DNA from: Amblyornis subalaris
Taxonomy: Eukaryota; Chordata; Aves; Passeriformes; Ptilonorhynchidae
DNA length: 64,000 nt
Direction of reading: 5' to 3'
Assembly: GCA_018881555.1 (NCBI GenBank)
Contig: JACAXG010000007.1
Span: 14,365,235 to 14,429,234 of the forward strand
In this document: piece after piece, positions 26,001-39,370 of the stretch
How the letters are laid out: each line of letters starts with the position of its first letter
How positions within the stretch are numbered: the stretch's first letter is position 1
Program-made: the position numbers and the translations under genes
Notes under the pieces: model-generated
What the model was told of the DNA's origin: nothing
The model's database searches: none
What the model saw: the letters and a program-made list of their open reading frames with translations, nothing else

Positions 26001-29000
26001 ATATAGTGAGATGAGGAAAAAGCTTNGGTAAATATTACAGGAAGCCTGATACTGAATATTTTTTGCATTAAGTGANTATCGCAAGATTTTATGCATTCAG
26101 CTCACCTTCATTTTAATAGTGTCATGAAGTTTTTACTGTTTCCACATCACTGCTTGAAGGTCAATAAAAAGATCAGATAAAAGATGACTTTTACTTACCT
26201 TTATCTTCAGACAAATTATGTAAATCTGACATTAAGATGTGTCTTGTCATATAATATCCAAATATTCAACAGTATTTCTTAATATTCTTTGTGTTGGAAG
26301 CTTTCTAGTTTCTTCATTTTCACATTTCTGTTCTATGGTGGTCAGTCCAATAGAAGACAGAAAAAAGGATTTTTGAGGCAAAATATTCTTCCTTTAGCAG
26401 CAGCAATGAAAAAGCTCTGTTGAAAAGACTGTGTTAGCAAATCACATTATAGAAAAATATTTAGCTGCAAGCTATGTATTATATATCAGATTTTAAAAAA
26501 AGACATGTTTCAGAAGACAAAGAGCAAAGTGTTGTAATTGAAAACCACTGAAATGAAAAATATACATGTGTATATTACAGACTGAGCAGCTAGGAAAGGA
26601 GAAATCCCTAGCTCGTTCACTCCTGTGAACTTACTAGAGTGAAATAAATTGATCCTATTAGAGGCAGAAAAGCATTAAATTAANACCACTGGGACCAGAG
26701 TTTTCCTTGTGTGTTGTTTCCCTGGACCTGTACTTTCCTTTCACCCCTTTCATCCCACCAAGGTTTCGCTCCATCCCCTGGCAGGTACATTAGGGGATGT
26801 GATGCATGCAAGAGAAAAANAGTATGTCCATAGATTGTTAGTGCTCTTTGCTGTTGTTTCTTAGCAGGCACTTTCTGTGCTAAAGCACAGGAACCCTGCT
26901 TTGGCTATTACTGACACGAGGTTAAAGTGTTGCGTACTCTTCAATTGGCTAACACCCAATTAATGTATGTCAGCCAGATGGAATTTGACATGAATTGCAC
27001 AGTTCTGAAAGACTTTGCTGTCTCTCTTTATAGCAGGCTGAAATTAAAATCCACTTAGATTTATAAGTCAGTTTATTTTAAAAATCCTCTAATATAGCTA
27101 ATACTCTTTGACCTCCACTTTTCCAGATGCCCCTGCTGCCCCTGGATGCAGTCCAAGGATGCCTGTCAGTTTGTACTGCNCTTAAACCCTTTCTTTTGAA
27201 ACAGGGACTTCTGCTAACTTAGACAACTACGGAAAAATTCTTATCTTAATAAAACCAGTGTAAATTCNGAGAGAGAGATTCTGTACAGGTATTTTTTTGG
27301 ATTTCACAGTTTATTGTATGCCATAAAAACCTGTTAGCCAGTGCCTGTAGTGTTACTCAGTTGTTTTTCTCCTTTAGAGCAGATGTAACGCCTAAAGCTA
27401 TATTTTAAACTGCTTTTAAGAATGACATAGATTACCAATTTTATTTTTTTAGACTTGCAAAAGCCTCTATACCAAACTCAGTATACATCCTATNTACAAA
27501 GTATTAAAGTACCGTATGAAATGCTACACGTTCTGCATTAATGTCCTGCAGCTAACAGGAGGATACTTAGCCTGACTGTTATTCATTGATATTATTCATC
27601 TTTTCCCNGCACATATGAAACTCACATGTACTTGTCTTAGACAGTCAATACCAGTTTGACAGAATTAATTGTAATTGTAACAAGTAAGTCAATCTATGTA
27701 CATTTGTACTTTCAGATCCCTGAAGGGGACTGAATGTTGAATAGGNCCATAATTCTGTGTGCTTCCTCTTGGTTACACTGATTGAAATTTTGTTGGAGCA
27801 CACAAGGAAGCAGCCAGAAACATCTCCTTTGTAGTGTATTACCTGTGTAATGTGCATGTAGTTCATGTTCGACACAAATGTAACATATCCTCTGATGACA
27901 ATACAAAAATACACTCTCGGAAATCTCGGNGCAAACTGGAAGGGATGTGGCATTAAACATTTCCAGTCTCTAGATGAGGAAGCAGCTCGTACCGTTGGAG
28001 AGAAGGCACAGCAAACACCCATGAAGCTGGGTATCTAATTGCAGTACATACCATTTTACTAAAAATGAGCTGTAGGAGAGGCATCAGTGAGCTGTAATAC
28101 AGTGAGCAGTCAAAGTGAGACGTGCTAGACACTACACTGAAACCTANGTGTAAAGATGTTGGAATGATATTTACTTGGAACATTTTTATCTCTTCATAAC
28201 TGAACGATTGTGTAGTTATTCAGCTTCTGAGAGCTTGAAAAAGAAATTTTAAGCAGCTNTGAAAAATATGGTGATAATTATATATCTGGAAAAAATTCCT
28301 TGAAACAGTCTTTTTCATTCAGGCTGTATCTTGAATACTGGTAAATNAACAGAAATTTGGGAAAGAGCTATATCTGAAAAAATAGGGTGTTTTACGTATT
28401 TACTTTAAATAGCTCAAAAATAACAGGCAAAAACCTGATACATTTAGAAGGTCTAATCAAAGGTAGCTAGTCAGGGACCTCCTGCATTCTCCATCATTAT
28501 CAGTACTTCAGTAAAAATACCTGCTTAGTGTTCAGGAACTGTAAAAACATTAGGCAGCATGAAGAAAGGAATAGAGAAAAATGCTGAAAACATTATAAAG
28601 CTCTCATATACTGCAATATTTCATCACTGCTGCAATGTTTTTCGGAACATGATGTTCANCTTTTTCTGTCCCATGTCAGACAAACCTGTCAGGTAGGGTA
28701 AGCATGTAATGAACACAGATTATATGTGGTAGAAATTGATTAAATGCTCCTATTTTTCTCTTAGCAAATGTCACAGTTTATCAAAAGATATTATTAAGGC
28801 TTTCTGCCCTTGACTGCAAACTTTGGGAGACTGAATGCATTAATATTTAGCATCAAAATCCTAGTTTTTAAGAAGAAAGCCTGTCAAGGAAATATCAGTT
28901 GGATCCCAGAAAACATGGACCTTACAAAATTGACAGTCAATAGTGAATGTGAGCTACATAAACTCTCACTCTAACTTGGTCTTTCACTTCAGGTACCATA

Positions 29001-30376
29001 TCACTCTCAAGTTAACNGAACACTTAAGATATGAATTTAAAAACCTGTTTTTTGTCCCCATTTCCAATAATTTTAGTAGTATTAATGCTAATTTTTTATC
29101 TGAGTTCCTGTCTAGTCTCACTTCTGTTAAGAAATTTTAAGCATCACAATAAAGACTAAGCAACTGTATTTCAGATTGAGCATTGCTATAGTTAAATATA
29201 TATTAATTAGTCTTGTTAGAGGCCATAGCACTGACATATTTATTGGAGTAAGACGTACTGTTTTCTTCTTCCAGAGCAACAAATACCCATTTCAAATGTT
29301 TCAGAATTTTAAACCTGCAATATGTCAGCCATTGGTTTGCAATTCAGGAAATCACAAACACTATGACAGTCCTATATCTGCTGTAAGTCTACCCTTGGGG
29401 CAAATTAGCCTGAATTCTATACAACTACCTTAGGAATTAATTTGATCCATAATAGTCAAAGCATCAAAAAGATTTAACATCTCTTTGCTCTCTACTAGCT
29501 TTGGGAAATGTCCTGTGTTGTGAGATCCCACATTCCATTTAATTTTACCAGTACCTGAGGGAACTGGCTTTTTAATTACATTTCTGGCTAAGAGGACACN
29601 GACAGGATGGAACTAGATGAATGGTATTTCCTGGAAAATCAATGGGCTAATTAGACAGAAAAAGTAAAGCTCCATTTTGCTTTTGCTTGAAAGTCAAATA
29701 TACTGCTCTTACAAGACATGACTCTTGCTTATAGATGTGGCTCCTTCCTTCATTTATGAATGACATTAATCAAGATGCTGTAAGACATAGCAACAGACTA
29801 CAAAGGTCAGGGAAAGAAGACATACCAGTTGTGATTTTTGAAATCAGTCATGGGTTCAGTCTTGGTTCTGTTGTGAATTCTTTGTGTTTCCTGGATGAGT
29901 CTAAATTGTTTTCTATTTTTGCAGAATAATATTAGAATATTTAAATAGGTAAATAATTTTTTCCATAGTGTAGAAAACTTTAGGNTTTTTTTTCCCTCCT
30001 CTTAAAGCCATTTTTTAAAAGTATGGATTCTTCCTTTTTTGTCAGTTAATTTCATTTTAGAAGAGATATCTATCTGATTGCAGTCCTCCTTTGGATAAAG
30101 TCTCCCATTGGCTATGAGTTTCTTCTGACCAAGTGTGTGACCAAGATTACGTATAAAGATCATCTCACTTTTAATAAGATCTAGGTAATGTGATTTAGGA
30201 GGTGAGCATCACTGGGTATAAAATGTATTTTTATTGGAAGTTTCATGGTAAAGCTTATAACTAAGTCTTCCCCAGTTTGCACAGATTTATTAGCTCTTTA
30301 CTTTCCTGTTTCAAAATTTACCTCTCAGTTAATCCCAAGGTGCATGGTAGGCTGCTGAAGCTGGAGATTCTAAGGA

Positions 30377-30392
30377 TTTTTTTTTTTTTTTT
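30377..30392. repeat. Poly(T) tract
   Basis: T16 run bordered by unique sequence; no associated retroelement was recognised. Confidence 0.8.
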
Positions 30393-33239
30393 ACCTAAAT
30401 TAATACAATATAAAGTAAAATAGAATATGAAGAAATTTCCAGATCAAATGATTGGATCAAATGTATTTGAATCTGTAGGACATCTTATTTCCACTTCTAA
30501 ATGTATCTGTAATGGTAGTTTCTCAGCTTTCTAGACTGTTACATGCCAGTTGAGTTGTTGTTGGGGTCATTGTGACTATGTTGGTAGGACTAAGTGTGAA
30601 ATAGGGAGCAGAAGTTTCCATATTGAGTTCTTCCTCCTGAACCCCGCNCCTCCAAAGCCTGACTGGCAGCCCTCTTGCAATTCTCCTTCTTTGAGAGCAG
30701 TATCTTTAATACATGTTGTGCCTCCTCCACAGTTTGTCGATTTGTTATTGAATTGGGACTCTTTAACTCAGAATTAGTTCTGGCAGTGTATTGGGTCGTT
30801 GGTTTGTAGTCTAGAATTCCGTAGTCACCTTCTCCATGCCCGTTACATTACGAGAATGCTGGTGCTCAACAGAGTGAGTAGGAGGGAAAGAAGCAGTGAA
30901 TTTGCGAAACAAACGGAAAGTCTGAGGCATCAGCAGCNCAAATCAACACATCAGGTGTGGGGTTTTTTTCTCTTTTGGGGACTATGAACAGACTCTCTCT
31001 TGTCTAGGTTTCAGTTTTTCCATCTTTAAAGTCATTACCGTAATCTTTTGCAACAGGCAGAGGAATGTTGTTAAGTTTAATTGAATTTAGAGAACAGCTT
31101 TGTAATCCTCCTATGACATTCACTAAAGGAACATCTTGTATTGTTATTTATTTTCCAAGTGTTTTTACCTGATTAATGTGGGAGAAGGTAAACAAATAAC
31201 ATTACACAAGGGGAAAATGGTCAGAAAATGGGGACAATTACACAGAGAAGAATGGTAAAAAGAAGCTAATGAAATTAAAAAAAAAAAAGGAAATCAGGAN
31301 AATGAGGTACAAAAAAAGAGTAAATATAATGAGGGTAAAAATCTTCATCTGGGTGTTCTTTCATGCAGCATATACGTTTTGGTAATATCTCAATATATTG
31401 GTAGTGTACATATTCTTCTGTACTAGAAATACAGCTAAATTTTGAGCACAACTGCATTATAAAGATGTTGTATTTTATGTGCCATATCTGAAGCTCATTA
31501 ATAGCACATGGAAAAATTTATCTTTGTTTTTCTTAAAGTTTGCTTTCCTAATTCTTTCACTTGTTCAGAATCACTTCCTGCTTTATTCCTTTCAGAAACC
31601 CAGTAACATTTTTGTCATCCCAAAATGTGTTGATGTTGTGTTGATAACTTGCACAATTCATTGCTGAATTTATTTGAGCGAAGGTCACTCCATGTCATTT
31701 TATTCCTTCTTTTTTGTTTGGGTAAGCTTTGTATGATATGGTATGGTTTATAAATTGTCATTCTCAACTTTTTAAGAGCACGGATGTTAGGAGTGATGAT
31801 TTTCACTGCTTTTTTAATATAAATCTGTCAGAAATGTCTCCTAGAAGACTTTGTCCATCTCTGTTGACTTGAGGCTATGATTTTAACAATGAACAGTTTG
31901 AAAAATCAGGAATTGGCCACATACTTGTTTCTAATCCCATGGAAGGTTAGTCATACTTCTGTATCTGAATGCTTTTTCAGATTGCATTAATGAGTGTGCA
32001 GAGGTGTGAAGATCCACAGCATGGGGTTATCCCAAGTGTTAATGTTATTGCTGTGTGTTTTCAGGCCAGTGGCTGGCATAAGTTTTGAGGTTTTGCCCAT
32101 GGGAATCAACTTGTTTGACTTTATACTTACAGAGGAAATTGTTCTGCTGTTTTTGTAGCTGTTTATTTTCTGATGATCTCACGTTTTCTATTCTTGACTG
32201 GTCTAAAGTACTTCTAAATTCTAGTTTGGACTTGTAGACAAGAGAGTTTCTAATAAATNTGATGAAAGTGTGTGGTTTTGAGTGAACATCTAAACTGAAG
32301 TTGTGCAGTGCTTGGGATTTGCTGATCATCCAGAATGTACTGGTGAAGGCCTTGTGTGGCTGAGTGTGGACAGGATCAGTAAAGGTACTGCAGACTTCAG
32401 CGCANGTTCAAAGAGTTCTTTCAAGTAATTAAACTGTTTGATATATTCCTCAATGGGACATGTGCACGTAGCAGACTGGAAAGGGCTTTGGGGAGGAGAG
32501 ACAGCTATAGAGAAAGCAAAAAAAAATTAGCAGTGAAATGANGGAAGAGTGGCAAACCTGAAGAGTTCTTACCCCAAGAGTGAGGTCTGGGCTCTCAGAG
32601 TGAATAGGCTTGAGAGACTTCAGTTTTTCAATTAAATACTAATTGAAATACTGTGTTGTCAAGGGGAAAAAAGTTGACAAGAGAAAGCAGGGAGATTCTT
32701 AGGAAGCAAAAATTACATAAGTGAACCATGAAGTTGCATTTGCAAAGAGAACAGGGCATGCAGTATTAGCAGCCACTCTGAAATCTTGACTCTGACCCTT
32801 TTAACAAGCATCGGGGGATGTTTNAAGAGTGTCTGAGGTTTGAAGGTCACGCAGTCATGACAGCCGTGTCAAAATATTTGAGAAATGGTGTACAATGTGA
32901 TAAACAATTTTCCATAGTGGCTTTTTTCACTGGTCATGGGGGAGAGACCAACTACGGCTTTAACTGTGGTTAGTAAGTTCCATACTAATGGAACTTAGAG
33001 GATGTGTATACACCGTATATACATGCTATACCAGTGATTGGCAAGTTATCTGTGTTTTTGGCACTCATGTGAAGAAAGGCCCTACTTTATTAGATGTGCA
33101 GTGAGATGTATGGTTGCCATGGGAACTGCTACTCTGCCTGTTGTATGTGCTTATTATTAATGTTACATTTGTACTGAGATTTTAATGCAGGGATTTTTTT
33201 TATTCTAATTGGACTGGTTGTATGTACTCCTTCCCAGTT

Positions 33240-33280
33240 AANAAAAAAAAAAAACAAACAACAAACCAAAAAGCAAAACC
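33240..33280. repeat. A-rich simple repeat
   Basis: An A-run with one N is followed by an imperfect ACAAAC/AAAAACC stretch. It resembles a degenerate poly(A) but is not preceded by a recognisable retrocopy. Confidence 0.7.
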
Positions 33281-36200
33281 AGCTCAGAACAAATGAGTGT
33301 TTTCATTATTAGATGTTTATCAGATCCAGATACATGAAGAAAATTGCTTTCTATCAGGGTAAGGTGAGAGGCTCAGCGGCCCTCTTCTTTCTCTCTCATT
33401 AATTCTACAGGAAAGGAAGGGTAGTTTGTAATTAACACATGAAGATAGTACTTGTTTACTTTGGTAAACCTTACTGGATACTCAGTAGGTTAAATTTAAA
33501 TACAATGCTTCGGTAGGCTGTCACGAGAAAACATGGAAGTATGATTTTANTAGAGTGCCTAGATAGCATTTATTTTTCTGATCTTATTTTCAGAAGCTCT
33601 TGGACAGACCTTAAACAGAAAAGTCCATTTCAAGTAAATGGATTATAATGTTGAATTTTCAGGGAAACCTTNGGGACTTAAGAGGAGAATGGTCAAGAGA
33701 CTGGCAATTTTGTATTAGTGGGATGATAANGACAATTATGAATGAGTTATTCTANAGGGACAGTAATCTTTTGTAGAAATCGTTCTGGTAATTGTCCAAA
33801 ATGTAATTTATTTGGCTTACCGGGAGCAATCTGAAAATGAATCATTGTTGGGAGAATGTGTTCCTTAAATTGATACAGTCAAGTTTTTGATGAAACTTTT
33901 ATTGTTTATAAATAATTAAATACTTCCCTCTGCTTCTTCCAAAGGTACATCTTTGTAACTATTCTATGTATTTGTGTATTTTAAATTAATTTATCTGCAT
34001 ACAGACTCTTCAACCTTGTTAGCTGGCATGTGGGTACTAGACAAATACTGTAATATAACAACTTTGGGTAGACAGACAGACACATACATACGTTTGTCTA
34101 AATTTATAAGTAACTGAAAAAAAATTTGAAATTCACTGTGGATTTTTATTAGTGTTTCTCAATAACTAAGTAAGGGCAATTTTGGGACCTTCTGTAATAT
34201 GTTTTCANGTTACTGTGTTCATATGGTACTTTCTTTTGGACTTTTCTTCATCAGGGGTTTACACTCAAAGAAATAAATTCCTAATAGCAGAAATTGANGC
34301 AATTAATTACTCAGAATACAGTATTTTCCAGAAGGGAGGTAGTTTAGCTATAGATCCAAACTTCCCACAGTAACTTGTTTCAATAGCACAGACTCTCTTA
34401 ACTAAGAACAAAGTATTAAAAGTAATGAGCTCTTAACGAATCTGTTAAAGAAGCTGAGATGAATGAGAGCCACTCAAGCTTCTTGGAAAGCAGATTTTTC
34501 AAAGTTTCTTTGACACTATAGGGCAGTAAGAAGTTCCTGTTGTGCTTGGAAGTAGCCTGTTAGGCAGCTGTGGCTGAATGCCTTCTAATAATTTAAAACA
34601 TGGGATATAAGGTGTGATTTCATTTCTGATAACTGGAAAGCGAGAGAACTGGCCCTCTTGAAGTTGATTATGATAGATTTTGATCCTATTTAGCTTGACT
34701 TTTTCTCTGCTCAGTAGCTTCCTAGTCAAGACTTCCATTAGGAGGTCTGGTAGGCTCTACTTTGAGAAATGTTCTGTGCCTTTTCAAAACCAAGTCCCAT
34801 AGAGGCAGGATACTACATGGATGAGTCCTGAGTTGTACCGACTGAAGAGGGGATAGGTAAAGCTGTAAGAGGATGTGGTGATTCACATTTCAAAATAAAG
34901 CTGACTTTTTTTTTCTATACCTGTTTAAGCTGCTACCTGAGGCTTGAAAAGCCTAGGAAACCTGTTGCCAGTGAAACAGGGCTGGGCAGTGATTAAAGTA
35001 TCAAGGACACATGAATCACAAACTAAAATGACACATGTAAGATGTGAGACTCACAAAATGAGATCATAATTATTTTCTGTGAGAGGTTTTCTTATTTAGA
35101 AAAATAAGTCTTTCTAATCTGAACCTCAAACACACAAGATGTCAATAGAATTGCACACCTGGCTGAGCTCAGGGCACTCTGCCATTCAAAGNCTTAGTAA
35201 ATTTTCTTTAAGAAATATTGGTGTGATATTATGAAGTGATAAAAAAATCAATGAGGCAATGATTTCCCAGTCAGATAGAGTGCTTTGTTGTTAAATTATT
35301 TCTTTCACCTGGGGCTGCAAGGGCTAAAAAAGTTGAAAGGGATTGCTGAGTGATTTGATGGAGATTTACTTGCTGTGCTATTCCAGTGAAGGCTAAAATG
35401 AATCTGCAAATGATGTTTTTGACTATAGGAGGATACCTGCAATTATTCACTCTGCCACTCATGGAGGACATAATTGATTAAATTCCAAAGCCTATTGACT
35501 CTATTGGTGTAGCTGAACTTCCTCTCATCTTGATATTCTGAATTTACAGCGTGCACTTAAAGTAGTTTGGTTGGGTTTTTTTTCCAAACGATCAGTAGAA
35601 ATAGGGAATGTGTTCACTATTAAGAGAATTTCTGCCTGAATTATTGGCATTTTGTTTCTGGTGAGATAAAATACGANATGCAGGTTTAAGAACTAAAGTA
35701 AGAGTTAAGTCTATTTCCTGGAGCTTCTACTGAGGTGGTTAAAACTGAGCTGAAAAATAGGCAAGAATTCCTCAGTCTTCCATGTCATTTGTGTGATTTA
35801 CTGCCAGCTGTGACACTCATAAAATTATGAACATATCATTAAAATGCTGTACTAAAAGTTTCAGAAGTGGAAGATTGTAAATAGCATTGGCTTTTAGAGA
35901 ATGAGAGAAAATTAACACTATTAAGGGCTTTGTCATATAAATAATTAGAAGTGTGTAAAAATGAAACATGTTGATGTCATCACAGAAACAAAGGAGAAAA
36001 TGTTTAAGTCTGAGGGACTGAAAAATTAGAAAGGAAAGTTATTTTGTTTTTGATTATGTTATCAGTAGAAAACACAAAAAAAAAATCTCTAAAACCCTGC
36101 TCGCCGGTAAGTAACTGCTGTGAAAGTCTAGTATGTCAAAAATTTAAACTCAGTAGAAAAATGTCTTTGAGAAGGAAGTGGTGATTTTTGGCTGCCATAG

Positions 36201-36424
36201 GCAGTGGCTGATTGCATATTGGCTGTTGCTGATCCTGTTTCAGAGTTCCCTAAGTCTTCCCCAGAGACGAGGTAGGAGACGAGCATGAGTGATGCATTCA
36301 CAAATTGGAATTCTCTTCATTGGTCTGTCTCTGTGTTCTCAATGTTCATTGATGTTTCCAGCTGTGTGAGCCTCAGGAATCTGTAGAAGTGGAATGACCA
36401 GTGTTGAGATAGGCCTGATAACAG

Positions 36425-36443
36425 AAAAAAAAAAAAAAAAAAA
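36425..36443. repeat. Poly(A) tract
   Basis: An uninterrupted A19 run, the longest homopolymer I see in the window. Sequence on its 5' side has no open frame or known repeat signature. Confidence 0.85.
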
Positions 36444-38550
36444 TTCTGTCTTCTGCTGCTTTCTCTAAATAGGAAATGGCAACTTCGGGAAAAGTTAAAG
36501 ATTAATGGGGGGAAAATCCCAACAGAACTTTGAAAATGTTATGTTTAAAAAACAACCAACCCCCAAACTGTGTGATTATAGCTTTTCCTGTCTTTGCCAA
36601 CGCTTGTGAATTACTACATTAAACTAAAAGGTGGGGACAAATTTTCTTTACAAATCGACCTGGTTTATGTCCTGTAGAAGTGATTGAGGTACAATATGCA
36701 AACTTGATGTTTTAACCCAGCGTAGATTCAAATATGTAAGGAGATACCGGTGTCTGTTTACAGTAACACAGGTGAACTATATTCTGTTCAATTGGATCAT
36801 GTGCTAGTGGCATGTTGGGTTNAGAACTTTAATAGTTTGTCAAAAACCATTTTACTAGTTACTACTTCTTTCTTAGGGAAATTTAAGCTCCTTTGTGGTA
36901 TAAGTGTGGTATCAATGCGGTACTATGGTGTCAAATTTTAAAGTTATCAGCTGCATCTAAAAATGCATAATTGTGAAAACTTGCCTTGCAGTTGCTCTCA
37001 TATGCTTGTAATTCAGAAATCCTTATTATCCTTTTCAGCAACTGAAATATTGCTATTAAAGAGCTTTTTTTTTTGATTAAAGAACAGCTAAACAAGGATT
37101 ACTTACCAATAGTACTTCAGTGCTGCTGACCATCATACAAAAGAAATTACCTAAATAAGCCCAGTTTTAAATCACTTTATTTTCTATCTTATTCTAAGAT
37201 GCAAAGCTTGACTTTNCTTTCACAAAACATATGGGATAATAGCAAGGGTACTGAAGTGCTGCCAGTGAGGTTGACTGGTGAGTTTTGCTCTTTCAGAGGT
37301 TTTAGGTGATAACTTACCAATGTTATGTTAAACTTCAGTGTTTCTGAATTTCAAGAACAACAAAAAATGAGACCATATAGTCCCTCTTCCTTTGTGTTCA
37401 TAGACCATATGACCATAGACCCCACGATCAAGATAGCCCCTACTCTCTGAGAAACTATGACCCCAAAATTAATTGGAAGCTTACTTCAATGTGTGATTTG
37501 GGGGTCTTTGTAACAGAATGATGGCCAGCAAGGCTTGAAATTTTCCTCCATCTGTAGCAAGGATAATAAATTTGAGTTATGAAAAACCTCTCTAGCCTAT
37601 TTTAAAAATTGAAATACTAATTGTAGGTTTGCCAGTAAAACTGTGACATGTAATTTTAATTCACTCATGCAGTGGTCACAAAGAGAATCAGAACAAAATT
37701 ACAGGCATTTTGGAAAATAATTACATATATTTTTTAAATGTTTCTTCCGAAAGGGCTGCTAATATGATAAAAAAATGCAATACCTTGTTATTGAACAAGT
37801 AATATGACAGAGGCTAAAATAAATAAATTGCTGCTGAGATTTAGGAAAACTCACGAGCATGTGTTGAACATAACAGCAATCTCATCAGTTATGTATTAAA
37901 GAGCACAGACTGGGTAGCTTTCAAAAAGGTTTTCTTGCTATTCTGAATCTCTGAAGTGTTTCTGTTGTTTTTGACAATGTAACTTTTTTAATGGTCAATT
38001 AGTCTTACAGAAGAAAAATATTTCTGCTTGCTAAAGGCTTTTAAGCTCTGAATTTCAAGTTGAAAATATAGGGAAGATGATAGTTTCTTTCTGGGAAGCC
38101 AAATTTTTGACTCTCAATATATTTACATCCTTTCTTAACTGATTATTGATGCTGAAAAATTCCTGAGATGTATCTTGATATTTTAGACTTTGTAATTTCT
38201 TAGGTCTGCCAGAAGTACGTATGTACTCGGATTTCAGATTGGCTGCTNTTGAAGTAATTACACATCTCAAGCTGTGTATCTTCAAGGGGGTAGACTGGTT
38301 TAACTTTGCATCAGAGAATCTGTGCGTGCAGTTAAGAAGCATGATGAAAAGGGTTATTCCTGCTTTCTGAAAACATTCCAAGAAGCTGATGAAGNGGTAG
38401 GATAAGCTAGTTCAAGAACACATAATTTATTTATTCAGATGGTTTGTATTATTTTCTAGCTTTGGATTTATTTTCTGCGTTTCAGTTTTCAGATCATTCA
38501 GATTTTCCTTCCATAAAATAAAGACATGTGGTGGTACTATGTGAAGTACT

Positions 38551-38694
38551 TCACAGAATCACAGAATATTCTGAGTTGGAAGAGACCCACAAGNATCACT
38601 GAGTCCAACTCTTAAGTGAATGGCCCAAACAGAGATCCAACCCAGAACTGTGGCATTATTAACGCCATGTTCTAACCAACTGAATAATAACTCC
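38551..38694 (-). mobile_element. tRNA-Ile-derived SINE with CR1 tail (TguSINE1-like)
   Basis: Read on the minus strand, the element begins at 38694 with a degenerate tRNA-Ile. It has a CAGTTGG A-box core, an anticodon arm keeping the AAT anticodon within TTAATAATG, and a GGTTGGATCTC B-box that differs from the canonical box at two or three positions. The tRNA-like part ends near 38621 in a GGGCCA-type acceptor strand. It continues without a break into a CR1-type 3' end (38551-38616) carrying GTTGGA and ending in repeated ATTCTGTG units. A head from a tRNA joined to a LINE tail is the classical structure of a SINE moved by that LINE's reverse transcriptase, and a tRNA-Ile/CR1 SINE is known from zebra finch as TguSINE1. 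There is no convincing target-site duplication, which is usual for CR1-driven insertions. One N and several substitutions show it is an old, probably inactive copy. Confidence 0.88.
38621..38694 (-). pseudogene. tRNA-Ile(AAT)-like head of the SINE
   Basis: This is the tRNA-derived half of the SINE. The order acceptor, D-arm, anticodon arm, T-arm is preserved, and the AAT anticodon is still readable. Acceptor-stem pairing is lost, the T-loop is altered, and the sequence runs straight into the CR1 tail with no terminator. It is therefore not a working tRNA gene. The internal A and B boxes are what would once have recruited RNA polymerase III for transcription of the whole SINE. Confidence 0.8.
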
Positions 38695-39297
38695 CCAAAT
38701 ATTAGACCATAGAATTCGACTTGCTTTGCCTAAGTGGAACCAAAGTATCCTGTGTGCATATTAAGGAATGGGATTTATCACACAGCATGCAGGGGTACCC
38801 CAAGAGCTTTGGTATGCAATGGTAAATGGGTTTACAGGGCAAAAGGGCTAAAGATTAAAGTTAAGATTAAATCACAAGAGAAGAGAAATATGATTTCTAA
38901 CAAATCCAAACAGATGCTCTAAAGATTTAACCAATTTTCAACAAANGATGAGGTCATAAGGAAGGGCAAAAAATGCTCTTCTAAAATCCTTATACTGGAC
39001 TCTTTCACTAACATCTGGGGTTAGTACATGCTAGAAAATGTTTCTGAGATGACTTTTTTGGTGATAAGCACTCAGGGTAAGGTGACAAACAACATTGTAA
39101 GCTCTGATATTGTACTGAAATTGCTGAAGGGCAAAAGTCTTCCACTACTGGTGAGGAGAGTATCAGTCCTTTGTGGCACATTGTTTTAGCAAGAAAATTG
39201 CATAACTTAATAAATGCTCAAATTTAAAGATTAAGTACATATGCAGTACATATGGGGCTAGGCAGTGTTTAGATATTTTAACTGTTGAGCGGGTTCT

Positions 39298-39370
39298 TTG
39301 TTTGTTTTGTAGTGTGTGTTTGGTTGGTTGATTTGCTTTTGATAGGTTTGTTTGTTGGGTTTTTTCCCCC
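39298..39370. repeat. TTTG/TTGG-rich low-complexity tract
   Basis: Irregular repetition of TTTG and TTGG units, strongly G/T-biased on the plus strand, then a T6 and C5 run. It is low-complexity sequence with no transposon ends. Confidence 0.7.

Larger units (their letters stand above)
19092..38550. other. Long AT-rich non-coding stretch with many single N bases
   Basis: No exon, RNA gene or transposon body could be recognised in nearly 20 kb. ORFs are short, occur on all frames and often run through N positions. The longest, minus-strand 27645-28022 (125 codons), is not similar to anything I know. A mildly GC-richer patch at about 24,690-24,900 has overlapping ORFs on both strands but no identifiable protein. 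Named repeats are T16 at 21032-21047, the 22-base tandem duplication at 23005-23048, T16 at 30377-30392 and an A-rich tract at 33240-33280. Single N positions are clearly more frequent between about 17 and 30 kb than in the first 15 kb. Confidence 0.6.

Noticed and set aside
27645..28022. 125-codon minus-strand ORF
   Set aside because: It runs through ambiguous codons and matches no family that I know; a second frame of similar length overlaps it.
36425..36443. Poly(A) as the tail of a processed pseudogene
   Set aside because: No coding remnant or target-site duplication was recognised on the 5' side.
38621..38694. Functional tRNA-Ile gene
   Set aside because: The acceptor stem does not pair, the T-arm is altered, and the sequence is fused to a CR1 tail with no terminator. 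It is the head of a SINE.
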